NCBI GenBank assembly: GCA_019745555.1
Contig: JAIESX010000021.1
Location: 1 to 64,000, forward strand
DNA: 64,000 nt
From: Burkholderiaceae bacterium
GTDB lineage: Bacteria > Pseudomonadota > Gammaproteobacteria > Burkholderiales > Burkholderiaceae_C
Direction of reading: 5' to 3'
Position 1 is the stretch's first letter, and the number at the start of each line of letters is the position of its first letter. The position numbers and the translations under genes are program-made. This document shows, piece by piece, positions 39,721 through 48,600 of the stretch. The notes under the pieces were generated by a model. The model made no database searches. It saw only the letters and a program-made list of their open reading frames with translations, and was not told where the DNA came from.

Positions 39721-40056
39721 ATGTCCGCCGGAGACTGGAAAGACCTCTATGCCGCCGCCTCGCAGGGCGATCTGGCGCTGGTGCGCTACCACCTGCGCGC
39801 CGGCGTGAACCCCAACTACCAGCATCCCGAGGTGCTGTGCACGCCGCTGGTGGCCAGCATCATCCACGGGCATGACGAAGTGGCGCTGTGCCTGCTGGAG
39901 CAGGGAGCGGATCCGCACCTGCGCTCGGACTTCGATGACATGACGCCGCTGGAGGCGGCACGCCGGCACGGGCGCAGCGCCATCGAAGCGCGTCTGCAGG
40001 CCCTGGGCGTGAAGCCGGAGCGCCAGCCCTTCTGGCGGCGCTGGCTGCCGGTCTGA
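39721..40056 (+). CDS. ankyrin repeat protein
   Basis: A 111-residue cytoplasmic protein with about two to three ankyrin repeats (DLYAAASQGDLALVRYHLRAG, TPLVASIIHGHDEVALCLLEQGADPHLR, MTPLEAARRHGRSAIEARL). No signal peptide or enzymatic domain. It probably mediates protein contacts; partner unknown. Thirty bases downstream of tag, preceded by AAGGAGA. Confidence 0.88.
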   Translation: MSAGDWKDLYAAASQGDLALVRYHLRAGVNPNYQHPEVLCTPLVASIIHGHDEVALCLLEQGADPHLRSDFDDMTPLEAARRHGRSAIEARLQALGVKPERQPFWRRWLPV

Positions 40057-40119
40057 GCGTCGAGGGCGCCGGCGCGCGTTAGACTCGTGAGCGACGTGTC
40101 CGTTTTTCCCGTGCCCTCC

Positions 40120-40608
40120 ATGTCTGATTCCGCGCACCCGTCCGTCGCCCGGCACCCGCTGGAAACCCGCATCCCTGCGCCCGTCATCGCCCTGTTGCTG
40201 GGCACGGCCATGCACCTGCTGCCGGCGCTGCCCGTTGACGATGCGCTCTTTTTCGTGCGCAAGGTGGTGATGGACCTGAGCTTCCAGCTCAGTGCCCTGT
40301 GCGTGCTGGCCGCCGTGGCCAGCCTCTGGCGCTCGCGCACCACCATCAACCCGCTGCAGCCCGAGCGCGCCTCGGCCCTGGTGACCGACGGCATCTACCG
40401 CTATACGCGCAATCCCATGTACCTGAGCTTGCTGCTGCTGCTCTTCGGCTATGCCTGCGAGCTCTGGAACTGGCCGGCCTTTCTGGCGCCCCTGGCCTAC
40501 GCGGCCTACATCACGCGCTTCCAGATCCAGCCCGAGGAGCGGGTGCTGGAGGCCAAGTTCGGCGAGGCCTACCGGGCCTACAAGCGGCGGGTGCGGCGCT
40601 GGCTCTGA
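40120..40608 (+). CDS. isoprenylcysteine carboxyl methyltransferase family membrane protein
   Basis: A 162-residue protein with about four membrane helices and the signature GIYRYTRNPMYLSLLLLL followed by a C-terminal PEERVLEAKFGEAYRAYKRRVRRWL, which in this family binds S-adenosylmethionine. Bacteria have no prenylated CaaX proteins, so the substrate is unknown. A GTG at 40087 in the same frame is an alternative start; neither has a convincing ribosome site. Confidence 0.8.
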   Translation: MSDSAHPSVARHPLETRIPAPVIALLLGTAMHLLPALPVDDALFFVRKVVMDLSFQLSALCVLAAVASLWRSRTTINPLQPERASALVTDGIYRYTRNPMYLSLLLLLFGYACELWNWPAFLAPLAYAAYITRFQIQPEERVLEAKFGEAYRAYKRRVRRWL

Positions 40609-40687
40609 ATCGCTTGTCGATTCCGGGCGGCTTCGTTCGTCGTACAGACTGAGGGACATTCCTCGGACTGCTGCACAGGAGATCATC

Positions 40688-41137
40688 ATGAGCACGAACA
40701 CCGTCCGCCTGCACCGCGTGCTGCGCGCACCGCCCGAGCGCGTCTACCGCGCCTTCCTCGACCCCGGGGCCATGGTCAAGTGGCTGCCGCCGCATGGCTT
40801 CACAGGCCAGGTGCACGAGATGGACGTGCGTGTGGGCGGGCGCTACCGCATGTCTTTCACCAACTTCAGCCAGGGGCAGAGCCATGCCTTCGGCGGCGAA
40901 TACCTGGAACTGGTGCCGGGCGAGCGCATCGTGCACACCGACCGCTTCGACGATGCCAACCTGCCCGGCGAGATGAAGACCACCATCACCTTCAAGGCCG
41001 TGTTCTGCGGCACCGAGCTGAACGTGGTGCAGGAAGGCATCCCGGCCGTGATTCCGCCCGAGGCCTGTTACATGGGCTGGCAGGAATCGTTGCAGTTGCT
41101 GGCATTGCTGGTGGAACCGGAGATTCCCGCCGAATGA
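40688..41137 (+). CDS. SRPBCC/AHSA1 family protein
   Basis: A 149-residue START-like (AHSA1) domain. RVLRAPPERVYRAFLDPGAMVKWLPP opens the domain, GGRYRMSFTN and ERIVHTDRFDD follow, and MGWQESLQLLALLVEPEIP ends it. The fold encloses a hydrophobic pocket; ligand unknown. ATG is preceded by GGAG seven bases upstream; the longer frame from 40451 is a shadow of the methyltransferase gene. Confidence 0.9.
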   Translation: MSTNTVRLHRVLRAPPERVYRAFLDPGAMVKWLPPHGFTGQVHEMDVRVGGRYRMSFTNFSQGQSHAFGGEYLELVPGERIVHTDRFDDANLPGEMKTTITFKAVFCGTELNVVQEGIPAVIPPEACYMGWQESLQLLALLVEPEIPAE

Positions 41138-41213
41138 GGGCGGCGCACCGGCTGAAGCGCGGGTGACAGGCGGCAGCACCGATCGCCCGCTACCATGGGG
41201 CCAGGAGGCGACC

Positions 41214-41633
41214 ATGATTTCTGCACACGAACTCAACCAGCGCGGCCAGGCCATGCTACCCGGGCACCTGGGCATCGTCATCACGCACATGGAGACCGGC
41301 GAGGTGCGGGCCGAGATGCCGGTGCGCACCCAGCTCATGGCGCCCAACGGCTTTCTGCACGCGGGCAGCATCGTGACCCTGGCCGACACCTGCGCGGGCT
41401 ATGGCTGCATCAGCAGCCTGCCCGAAGGGGCCAACGGCTTCACCACCATCGAGCTCAAGTCCAACCACCTGGGCACGGCGCGTGACGGCGCCGTGCTGTG
41501 CGTGGCGCGGGCCGTGCACAGCGGTCGCACCACCCAGGTCTGGGACGCCACGGTCACGCACCGCGAGAGCGGCAAGACGCTGGCACTGTTTCGCTGCACG
41601 CAGATGATTCTCTATCCCAGGGCTGGTGCTTGA
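41214..41633 (+). CDS. PaaI family hotdog thioesterase
   Basis: A 139-residue hotdog-fold thioesterase of the PaaI/YbgC-like group. The core NGFLHAGSIVTLADTCAGYG (Asn/His and Asp positions used in catalysis) and NHLGTARDGAVLCVARAVHSGR are typical. It hydrolyses acyl-CoA thioesters in the cytoplasm; chain or aromatic specificity unknown. Start selected at ATG 41214, behind a strong AGGAGG. Its stop overlaps the TTG start of the DUF429 gene by four bases. Confidence 0.9.
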   Translation: MISAHELNQRGQAMLPGHLGIVITHMETGEVRAEMPVRTQLMAPNGFLHAGSIVTLADTCAGYGCISSLPEGANGFTTIELKSNHLGTARDGAVLCVARAVHSGRTTQVWDATVTHRESGKTLALFRCTQMILYPRAGA

Positions 41634-42340
41634 AGCAGGCGCTGCCTCTTGCGGGCGTCGATGGCTGCCCGGCCGGCTGGTACGTCGCGCAACTGCCGGC
41701 GGACGGCGGCGATGTCGAGGGCCGTGTGTATGCGCGCTTCGAGCAGCTGCTGCAGGCCTGCCCGGCCCCGGCATGCGTGGCGGTGGACATTCCGATCGGC
41801 CTGGGTGAGTCGGGCGAGCGGGCCTGCGACCAGGCCGCGCGTGAGCGGCTCGGGCCGCGGGCCAGCTCGGTGTTTACGGCGCCGCTGCGCGGCGTGCTGG
41901 ATGCGGCCAGCCACGAGGAGGCTTCGCACCGCCGCCGCGCCATCGAGGGCAAGGGCATGTCCATCCAGGCCTACAACATCCTGCGCAAGGTGGAGGAGGT
42001 GGATGCCGTGCTGCGCGCCGCGCCCGCACGGGCGCGCAGCGTCCATGAGACCCACCCCGAGGTCTGCTTCCTGCAGATGAACGCCGGCCAGCCGTTGGCG
42101 CATGGCAAGAAGACGGCAGCGGGCCGCGCGCTGCGCCTCGCGCTGCTGGCCCCGCATTTTCCGGGTCAGGCCGAGCGCCTGCTGGATGAGCGCCCTCGCC
42201 GGGATGTGCAGGCCGACGATGTGCTGGACGCGCTGGCCTGCCTGTGGACGGCGCAGCGCCTGGTGCGTGCGCAGGCCCTGACGCTGCCGGCCCTGCCGCC
42301 GCTCGATGCCTGCGGCCTTCGCATGGCCATCCACTGCTGA
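41630..42340 (+). CDS. DUF429 protein, predicted RNase H-like fold
   Basis: A 236-residue protein of the DUF429 family. AGVDGCPAGWYVAQL near the N-terminus and VAVDIPIGLGESGERACDQAAR supply the acidic pair expected of an RNase H-like fold; SSVFTAPLRGVL, HETHPEVCFLQM and DDVLDALACLWTAQR are family signatures. No ATG is available: the TTG at 41630, overlapping the PaaI stop (TTGA), is the best start and implies coupled translation. Enzymatic role unproven. Confidence 0.82.
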   Translation: MKQALPLAGVDGCPAGWYVAQLPADGGDVEGRVYARFEQLLQACPAPACVAVDIPIGLGESGERACDQAARERLGPRASSVFTAPLRGVLDAASHEEASHRRRAIEGKGMSIQAYNILRKVEEVDAVLRAAPARARSVHETHPEVCFLQMNAGQPLAHGKKTAAGRALRLALLAPHFPGQAERLLDERPRRDVQADDVLDALACLWTAQRLVRAQALTLPALPPLDACGLRMAIHC

Positions 42341-42347
42341 GCAGGGC

Positions 42348-44039
42348 CTAGAGCCACACCACGCGGTTGCGGCCCTCGGCCTTGGCCTGGTAGAGCGCCT
42401 GGTCGGCGCGCGCCACCACCTCGCCGGCTTCGGTGTCACCCTTGCGCGTGCAGCTCAGGCCCACGCTGGCCGTGACGCGCCCCACGGCCGGGAATACCGC
42501 GCCGGCGATCGTGGTGCGGATCTTCTCGGCGATGAGCCGGCCTTCGTCCTCGTCCTCCACGTCGGGTACCAGCACCACGAATTCCTCACCACCGTAGCGT
42601 GCCACGAAGTCGGTCACGCGCGTGCACTGCGTGAGCAGGTGGCCCAGGCGGCGCAGCACCTCGTCGCCGCTCTGGTGGCCGTGCTGGTCGTTGATGGACT
42701 TGAAGTGGTCGACATCGACGAGCATGAGACAGAAGCCCCGTTCGGTGCGGCGCATCAGCTGGAAACTCTCGTGCAGGCGGGCATCGAAGCGGCGCCGGTT
42801 GTTCAGGCCCGTGAGGCTGTCGATCGTGGCCAGGCGCTCGAGCTCCTGGTTGGCGATGGACAGGGCCTCGGTGCGTTCGCGCACCTGCTGTTCGAGCGAG
42901 GCGTTGAGGGCCTCGAGTTCGCGTTCGTGCCGCAGCACGGCCCCGGTCATGGACTGGATCGAGTCGCTGAGCTGGCGGATCTCGGTGACCTGTTCGCCGT
43001 CCTGTGGATAGACCGGGGGCTGGTCGCCGCGCTCGATGTGGTGCATGGCCTCGGCCAGCTGCTCGATGGGCTGGCTCACGCGCGTGGCCAGACGGTAGGC
43101 GATGAGCGCGAAGACCGCGGCCGCGACCAGGCCGAAGAGCAGCAGCTGCTGGCGCAGCACCCGCACCGGCTCCAGCGCCGCATCCAGCGGCTGGCGCAGC
43201 ACGATACGCCAGCCCAGATCCACGCTGGTGCGGGCCTGCACCTCGACCTGGCTGGTGAGATAGGTCTGCCCGTTGGGCCAGCGCAGCGCCTCGTAGGCTG
43301 CGCCCGGTCGGCTGCGCGTCGGCATGCGGACAGCGCCGGCCAGGCGGAAGGGGTAGAGGATGTCGCCGGCGCTGTTGGCGATCAGCACCTCCACCTTGCG
43401 GCGTGCGGCGCTTTGCGTGACCACCGATTCCACCGTGGCCGTGACCCAGCTCCAGTGCACATGCGCGCCCAGCACACCACGCACGCGGCCCTGGGCATCG
43501 CGGATCGGGGCAGCGAAATCGATGAAGCGCAGGGGTTCGTCCGGGGTGCGCTGCGGAAACTGCTTGGCCAGCAGCAGGGCCTCATGGACATCTCCCGTGT
43601 AGGGTCCCTGTAGGGCGGCCTGGAACCAGGGGCGCTGACTCACATCCTGGCCGACCAGCAGGTCGTCGGAGGCCTGCAGCACGCGGCCCTGGGCGTCGGT
43701 GAGGCCGATCCAGGCGTACTGGTCGAAGGTCTGCCTGCGCGCAGCCAGCATCCGGCCGATCTCCGGATCGCGCAGGTCGCCGCGCGTGAAGGCTGCGGCC
43801 TGGCTCAGCAGCCGGATCTCGCGGTCGCGCTCGGCCAGCTGACTGGCCAGCAGGTCGGTTGCCGAACGCGCGCTGATGTGCAGGCTCTGGCCGCCGAAGT
43901 CGGCCAGCTCCTCTGTCGCGATGTGGCCCACGTAGAGGCCGACGCTGAGCAGCGTGGCCAGGGACAGGCCGCCGAACCAGAGGGTCAGGCGGCCGCGGAA
44001 ACTGCGGGGGTTGAAGACGCTGGCCCAGGCAAGAGGCAT
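42348..44039 (-). CDS. membrane diguanylate cyclase with Cache-type sensor
   Basis: A 563-residue c-di-GMP synthase. TM1 about 18-40, a periplasmic Cache-like region (WFQAALQGPYTGDVHEALL, LRFIDFAAPIRDAQGRVRGVLGAH) to about 290, TM2, HAMP with QLSDSIQSMTGAVL, a coiled coil, then GGDEF with GGEEF at 483-487. The RxxD inhibitory site is uncertain. Start chosen at MPLAWASVFN behind AAGGA; upstream codons to 44228 are not conserved. It is divergent from the zinc ribbon gene. Confidence 0.92.
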   Translation of the reverse strand: MPLAWASVFNPRSFRGRLTLWFGGLSLATLLSVGLYVGHIATEELADFGGQSLHISARSATDLLASQLAERDREIRLLSQAAAFTRGDLRDPEIGRMLAARRQTFDQYAWIGLTDAQGRVLQASDDLLVGQDVSQRPWFQAALQGPYTGDVHEALLLAKQFPQRTPDEPLRFIDFAAPIRDAQGRVRGVLGAHVHWSWVTATVESVVTQSAARRKVEVLIANSAGDILYPFRLAGAVRMPTRSRPGAAYEALRWPNGQTYLTSQVEVQARTSVDLGWRIVLRQPLDAALEPVRVLRQQLLLFGLVAAAVFALIAYRLATRVSQPIEQLAEAMHHIERGDQPPVYPQDGEQVTEIRQLSDSIQSMTGAVLRHERELEALNASLEQQVRERTEALSIANQELERLATIDSLTGLNNRRRFDARLHESFQLMRRTERGFCLMLVDVDHFKSINDQHGHQSGDEVLRRLGHLLTQCTRVTDFVARYGGEEFVVLVPDVEDEDEGRLIAEKIRTTIAGAVFPAVGRVTASVGLSCTRKGDTEAGEVVARADQALYQAKAEGRNRVVWL

Positions 44040-44222
44040 GTGGCGGCTTTCCTTGCGTTCGTGGTGGGCTCCCTGCCGCGCAGTGTATGCGTATTCGCAG
44101 GCCGCGGCCTGTGCCCCGGGCCGTATGTACGCAGGCGGGTCCCGGGGCCGGGTTTCCCCATGGTCTGCTGCGGAAAGCGCCCGGCGGCAGAATGGCCGCT
44201 GACTCTCCAAGGAGCTTCTCCC

Positions 44223-44486
44223 ATGCAATGTCCTGTGTGCCAGAACGTCAGCCTGGTCATGTCCGAGCGTCAGGGTATCGAGATCGACTACTGCCCGCAG
44301 TGCCGCGGTGTCTGGCTCGACCGTGGCGAGCTCGACAAGATCATCGACCGCAGCCAGGGCGCGGCTGCTCCCGCAGCGCCCGCCCGTGTGCCTGCAGCGC
44401 CGGCCTATGCCGAGCAGCGCGGCGACGGCTACGGCCGCAAGCGCAAGCGCGAAGGCTTTCTATCCGATATCTTCGATTTCGACTGA
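44223..44486 (+). CDS. TFIIB-type zinc ribbon protein
   Basis: An 87-residue protein with C3, C6, C24 and C27 (QCPVCQN...YCPQCRGVWLDRGELDKI), the zf-TFIIB signature found in small bacterial proteins of unknown role. An Ala/Pro linker leads to a basic patch (GRKRKREGF) and an acidic end (DIFDFD). AAGGAG precedes the ATG. A membrane-anchored coiled-coil protein is encoded nine bases downstream. Confidence 0.9.
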   Translation: MQCPVCQNVSLVMSERQGIEIDYCPQCRGVWLDRGELDKIIDRSQGAAAPAAPARVPAAPAYAEQRGDGYGRKRKREGFLSDIFDFD

Positions 44487-44495
44487 GGCGCCACC

Positions 44496-44879
44496 ATGCC
44501 CATCCCCTGGTTGACCGTCCTGCAGGCTGTGCCCTGGGGCGAGGTGATCCGCAACGCGCCCAAGGTGGCGGAAGGTGCGCGCACGCTCTGGAACAAGGCC
44601 GCCGGCCCGGCCACGTCCGTGCCGCCAGGCCCGGCGTCCGCGGCCCCGCCAACGCTGGCGCAGTTGCAGGACCGGCTGCAGGCCAGCGAAGCGGCTGTCT
44701 CCGGCTTGCAGGTGCAGATGCAGAGTGCCACGCAGCTGATCAAGGAGCTCGCAGATCAGAACACCCAGCTGGTGCGTGCGGTCGAGGCACAACGCCGGCA
44801 GCTGCGCTGGCTGGCCGGTGTGGCCGTGCTGCTGGTCGTGCTCGTGCTGGCTGTCGGTGTGCGCTGGCTGGCAGGCTGA
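44496..44879 (+). CDS. tail-anchored coiled-coil protein, hypothetical
   Basis: A 127-residue protein with an Ala/Pro-rich middle, a predicted coiled coil about residues 53-102 (LAQLQDRLQASEAAVSGLQ...) and a single C-terminal membrane segment (WLAGVAVLLVVLVLAVGVRWLAG). It should be anchored by its tail with the coiled coil in the cytoplasm. No family recognised. Nine bases after the zinc ribbon gene; the two probably form one transcript. Confidence 0.7.
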   Translation: MPIPWLTVLQAVPWGEVIRNAPKVAEGARTLWNKAAGPATSVPPGPASAAPPTLAQLQDRLQASEAAVSGLQVQMQSATQLIKELADQNTQLVRAVEAQRRQLRWLAGVAVLLVVLVLAVGVRWLAG

Positions 44880-44908
44880 GCTTCAGCCCAGCCGGCGCAG
44901 CGTGAACC

Positions 44909-46141
44909 TCAGGCCGGCGCCAGCGTCTCCTGGCGCGTGAGCAGGCGTTCCACCAGTTCGCGGGCGCTGCGGATCTGCGCGCCGAAGGGCAAGGCGCCCG
45001 AGCCGCTGAAGAACAGGCCTTTCTTCACGTCGCCGCGCAGCGCGGCGGCCAGCTGGTTGTCGATGCAGAACTGGCCCCAGCCCGGCAGGCCGTCGCGCAG
45101 GCCGCACTGGGCCAGGCAGTCGAAACTCTTGGTGCAGCGGGTCTTGTGGTGCACCACGGCCTGCAGCTTGTGCTCGATCTTGAGGTAGGCCTTGAGCCAG
45201 GGCGTGGCCACGGCGCGCGCGGGCAGGCCGGCCACGCTGGTGAATTCGACCAGATCCTCGGGCGTCGCTTCCGCCAACACGCGCTTGAACTCGGGGTGGG
45301 CGTCGCTCTCCAGGGTGACGGCAAAGGGCGTGCCCAGCTGTACGCCGGCCGCACCCAGGGACTGCAGGCGCGCGATGTCGGCGTGCGTGCGGATGCCGCC
45401 GGCGGCGATCAGCGGGATCTCCTGCTCGATGCCGGCTGATCTAAGGAATTCGCGTGACTGCGGGATCACGTTTTCGAAGTCGAAGCGCGGGTCGTTCAGG
45501 TCGGCAATCTTCGCGGCCCCCAGATGGCCACCGGCCAGCCGCGGGTGCTCGATGACGATGGCATCGGGCAGGCGCTTCTTGCGCTCCCATTTCTTCACGA
45601 TGAGCTGCACGCCGCGCGCATCCGACAGGATGGGGATGAGCGCGGTCTGCGGATGGTCCTGCGCCAGATCGGGCAGGTCCAGTGGCAGGCCGGCGCCCAC
45701 GACCACGGCGTCGATGCCCTCCTGCAGCGCGGTCGTAACCGAGGCCGCGTATTCGCCCACGGCGCGCATCACGTTCACGGCCAGCAGGCCGAAGCCCTGC
45801 GCAAGCTCACGCGCGGCGCGGATCTCGCGCCGCAGCGCTTCCAGATTGGCGGCGTTGATGGCCGTCTTGGCGGCGTCACCGGCTTCGAGGTGACCCGTGG
45901 CCTCCATCAGATCGGCATGGTGGCGGCGCAGGTCGACCGACGAGAGCGTGCCCACACCGCCGAGCGCGGCCACACTGCCGGCCAGGCGGTGTGCCGAGAC
46001 GCCGATGCCCATGCCGCCCTGCACGATGGGCAGCAGGCTGCGACCGGCCAGCATCAGCGGGCGCAGACCGCTGCGCGCCAGCCAGGCGGTGCTGCTGAGA
46101 GGAATGTGGGGGAAGGGGAGAGCTGGATTCATGGCCGCCAT
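44909..46141 (-). CDS. nitronate monooxygenase-like FMN oxidoreductase
   Basis: A 410-residue TIM-barrel flavoprotein of the NMO/2-nitropropane dioxygenase family. LPIVQGGMGIGVSAHRLAG opens the barrel, AVVVGAGLPLDLPD and EHPRLAGGHLGAAK follow, and IAAGGIRTHADIARLQSLGAAGVQLGTPF is the FMN phosphate-binding region. A C-terminal extension holds four cysteines (TRCTKSFDCLAQCG, WGQFCIDN) not needed for FMN and of unknown purpose. Family members oxidise nitronates or act as NAD(P)H:quinone reductases, so the name is tentative. ATG 46132 is an alternative start. Confidence 0.82.
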   Translation of the reverse strand: MAAMNPALPFPHIPLSSTAWLARSGLRPLMLAGRSLLPIVQGGMGIGVSAHRLAGSVAALGGVGTLSSVDLRRHHADLMEATGHLEAGDAAKTAINAANLEALRREIRAARELAQGFGLLAVNVMRAVGEYAASVTTALQEGIDAVVVGAGLPLDLPDLAQDHPQTALIPILSDARGVQLIVKKWERKKRLPDAIVIEHPRLAGGHLGAAKIADLNDPRFDFENVIPQSREFLRSAGIEQEIPLIAAGGIRTHADIARLQSLGAAGVQLGTPFAVTLESDAHPEFKRVLAEATPEDLVEFTSVAGLPARAVATPWLKAYLKIEHKLQAVVHHKTRCTKSFDCLAQCGLRDGLPGWGQFCIDNQLAAALRGDVKKGLFFSGSGALPFGAQIRSARELVERLLTRQETLAPA

Positions 46142-46241
46142 AGACTAAGGGCGAAGCCCGGGCCGTTTCTTGCGCTGGGTCAAGCTTTGCTGCCGCCCGG
46201 TGCCAGCCCTGCACGCGGGCCGACCTGTGGTGGGCCGGGGT

Positions 46242-47747
46242 TCAGCGCAGGCGTGGCGCCATGCGGCCGCTGCCGGCCAGGGTGCGGGCCCGAACTTCGA
46301 GCGCGCGGGCCGAGGCGGCGGAGTCCTGCAGCCCGCTGGCCATCTGTTCGAGCTGCCCCAGGGTCTGCCGCAGCGCGTCCAGGCCGGCGTCCTGTGCCTG
46401 GGTGTGCTGCGTGATCTCGGCCATGGTCTGCGCCACGCGCTGCACCTGCGCCACCACGTCCTGCATGGTCTGGCCGGCCTGCTCCACGAGCTTGCCGCCC
46501 TGGGCTACGCTGCTGACCGAGGCCTCGATGAGCTGCTTGATCTCCTTGGCCGCGGCCGCGCTGCGCCCGGCCAGGGCCCGCACCTCGGTGGCCACCACAG
46601 CAAAGCCACGGCCCTGGTCGCCCGCGCGTGCCGCTTCCACCGCGGCGTTGAGCGCGAGGATGTTGGTCTGGAAGGCGATGCCGTCGATGGTGCCGATGAT
46701 GTCGGCGATGCGGTCGGAAGATTGGCGGATGGCCTGCATGGTGTCCACCACCTGGCCCACCACGGCGCCGCCGCGCTCGGCGACCTCGGCCGCTGTCGTG
46801 GCGAGCTGCTGGGCCTGGCGTCCGCTCTCGCTGCTCTGCCGGATCGTGCCGGCCAGGGCCTGCATCTGTGTGCCGGCCTGCTGCAGCTGGGCCTGCTGCG
46901 GGGGGCTCTGGATGGCCTCGCGCTGCACGGGCCGTGCCAGCGCCTCTGCCTGTTGTTCCAGCTGCTCGGCCTGTTGCTGCATCTGCGCTGCGGTCTCGCG
47001 CAGGCGCTGCTGCAGATCGCGCAGCGCGGCCTGCAGCTGGCCGGCCTCGCCGGGATCGCTCACGGCGATGGGGCTGTCGAGATCGCCCTGGGCCAGGCGG
47101 CGTGCGGCCTGCACCGTGCCCTTGAGGCTGCGGTTGACCGGGTGCAGCACCCACCAGGCCCAGAGGGCCGAGAGCAGCATGGCCACCACGCCGGCCGCGA
47201 GCAGCAGGGTGCGCGCGGTGGCGATGCTGCCGCGTTCCACGCTGCGGCGCTGTTGCGTGGTCAGCGTCTGGATCGAGGCCTGCAGGGCGTTGAGCGCGGG
47301 CAGGGTCTCGCCGATGAAGAGCAGCGAGGCCTCGGGGCGCAGGTTTTCTTCCACGAGCTTGAGCACGCGCCCGGCCGATTCGGTGTGGGCACCGCGCTGC
47401 TTCCTGAGATTGGCCAGCAAGGTCGCGTCGGCGTTGCGCTCCAGCGTCGCGAGTGCGGCGTCGAACTGGCGGTTGGCAGCCAGCTGCTGCGCCTGCAGGG
47501 GCTGCGGGGGCGCGGCGATGGGCGCCTTGATCACGTCCATGACCACGGCGGACATGGCTTCGGTGGCGGCCAGCAGCTGGCCCGCGGCCTCGGCCTGGGC
47601 GCGGTCGGCCGCGCTCATGCGTTCGGCGGACTGTTCGATGTTGTGCAACTGCACCGTGGCGAGCCAGGCGTAGCCGGCGAGCAGCAGCAGGGGCAGACCC
47701 AGGCCCAGCAGCAGGCGGGTTCCGGTGGACCAGGGGGCGCGACGCAT
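46242..47747 (-). CDS. methyl-accepting chemotaxis protein
   Basis: A 501-residue chemoreceptor. TM1 about 10-32, a helical periplasmic four-helix-bundle-like domain to about 180, TM2 about 184-207, HAMP, then a signalling domain with the tip [25 protein letters not shown]. It has no C-terminal CheR/CheB pentapeptide (ends RMAPRLR). The HAMP-proximal coiled coil is unusually glutamine-rich ([16 protein letters not shown]). Start chosen at MRRAPWSTG; no strong ribosome site. It lies 91 bases behind the carbonic anhydrase gene on the same strand. Confidence 0.92.
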   Translation of the reverse strand: MRRAPWSTGTRLLLGLGLPLLLLAGYAWLATVQLHNIEQSAERMSAADRAQAEAAGQLLAATEAMSAVVMDVIKAPIAAPPQPLQAQQLAANRQFDAALATLERNADATLLANLRKQRGAHTESAGRVLKLVEENLRPEASLLFIGETLPALNALQASIQTLTTQQRRSVERGSIATARTLLLAAGVVAMLLSALWAWWVLHPVNRSLKGTVQAARRLAQGDLDSPIAVSDPGEAGQLQAALRDLQQRLRETAAQMQQQAEQLEQQAEALARPVQREAIQSPPQQAQLQQAGTQMQALAGTIRQSSESGRQAQQLATTAAEVAERGGAVVGQVVDTMQAIRQSSDRIADIIGTIDGIAFQTNILALNAAVEAARAGDQGRGFAVVATEVRALAGRSAAAAKEIKQLIEASVSSVAQGGKLVEQAGQTMQDVVAQVQRVAQTMAEITQHTQAQDAGLDALRQTLGQLEQMASGLQDSAASARALEVRARTLAGSGRMAPRLR

Positions 47748-47838
47748 GGTGTTCTGTTCTTCGGAGATGGGTCGCGGCCATTGTGGCATTGGCCCGCGCG
47801 CAGCGTCCAGTCTCCGAAACCCGGAATAGCGGGTGCTT

Positions 47839-48591
47839 TCAGGCCTGTTGCGGGCGGTAGCTCTCGTCGATCTCGTTGAAGACCGGGCTGTCGCGGTAGG
47901 GCCCCGTGCCGCTGTGGGTGGCGCTGGAAGCGGGCACGAACTGTCCGCTTCTGACGTCAAACACATGCACCTCGCCCTCTTCGATCACATAGTGCCAGCC
48001 GTGCAGGGCCAGCTGGCCGGACTCGACGCGCTCGCGCACCATGGGGTAGCCCATGAGGCGTTCGAGCTGCAGGATCACGGCGCGCTGCTCGGTGCGGCGC
48101 AGGGCCTCGGGGCTGACCTGCACGGGCAGGGCGGCTTCGCGCCCCAGGTCCAGCCAGGCCTCGAGGTTGATCGCGCCCGGGGGCACGCCTTCGTAGAGCG
48201 CGCGGATGCCGCCGCAGTGGCTGTGGCCGCAGACCACGATGTGCGTGACCTGGAGACTGAGCACCGCGAACTCGATGGCCGCGGCCGTGCCGTGGTAGCC
48301 CGTGAAACGGCGCGCGGCACCCAGATAGGCGCCTTCGGGCGAGATGTCGCCAGAGGGGGCGGGCAGCATGCCGTCATGCGGCGGCACGAAGGCTGCGACA
48401 TTGCGCACGATGAAGAGATCGCCCGGGCCCGTGCCCGTGAGCAGATAGGGTACGAGGCGCGAGTCCGAACAGCCGATGAAGAGGATGTGCGGGTGCTGGC
48501 CGTGGGCGACCAGGTCCTGGAACTGGTCCTGGATCCCGGGGAAGGTCTGCTCGTGGAAACGGCGCAGGCGCTCCAGCGGCTCGTCGGGCAT
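47839..48591 (-). CDS. beta-type carbonic anhydrase
   Basis: A 250-residue zinc enzyme interconverting CO2 and bicarbonate. Zinc ligands C41 (IGCSDSR, with D43/R45 dyad), H124 and C127 (CGHSHCGG) are intact. No signal peptide, so cytoplasmic. The start lies nine bases from the ppi stop, making it the probable last gene of the nar transcript. That could tie bicarbonate or pH balance to nitrate respiration; the link is inference. Confidence 0.92.
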   Translation of the reverse strand: MPDEPLERLRRFHEQTFPGIQDQFQDLVAHGQHPHILFIGCSDSRLVPYLLTGTGPGDLFIVRNVAAFVPPHDGMLPAPSGDISPEGAYLGAARRFTGYHGTAAAIEFAVLSLQVTHIVVCGHSHCGGIRALYEGVPPGAINLEAWLDLGREAALPVQVSPEALRRTEQRAVILQLERLMGYPMVRERVESGQLALHGWHYVIEEGEVHVFDVRSGQFVPASSATHSGTGPYRDSPVFNEIDESYRPQQA

Positions 48592-48600
48592 CGGCGTTCC

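Noticed and set aside
46142-46241. Promoter or terminator signals behind the nitronate monooxygenase-like gene
   Set aside because: There are GC-rich repeats (GGGCGAAGCCC) but no T run and no recognisable promoter pair.
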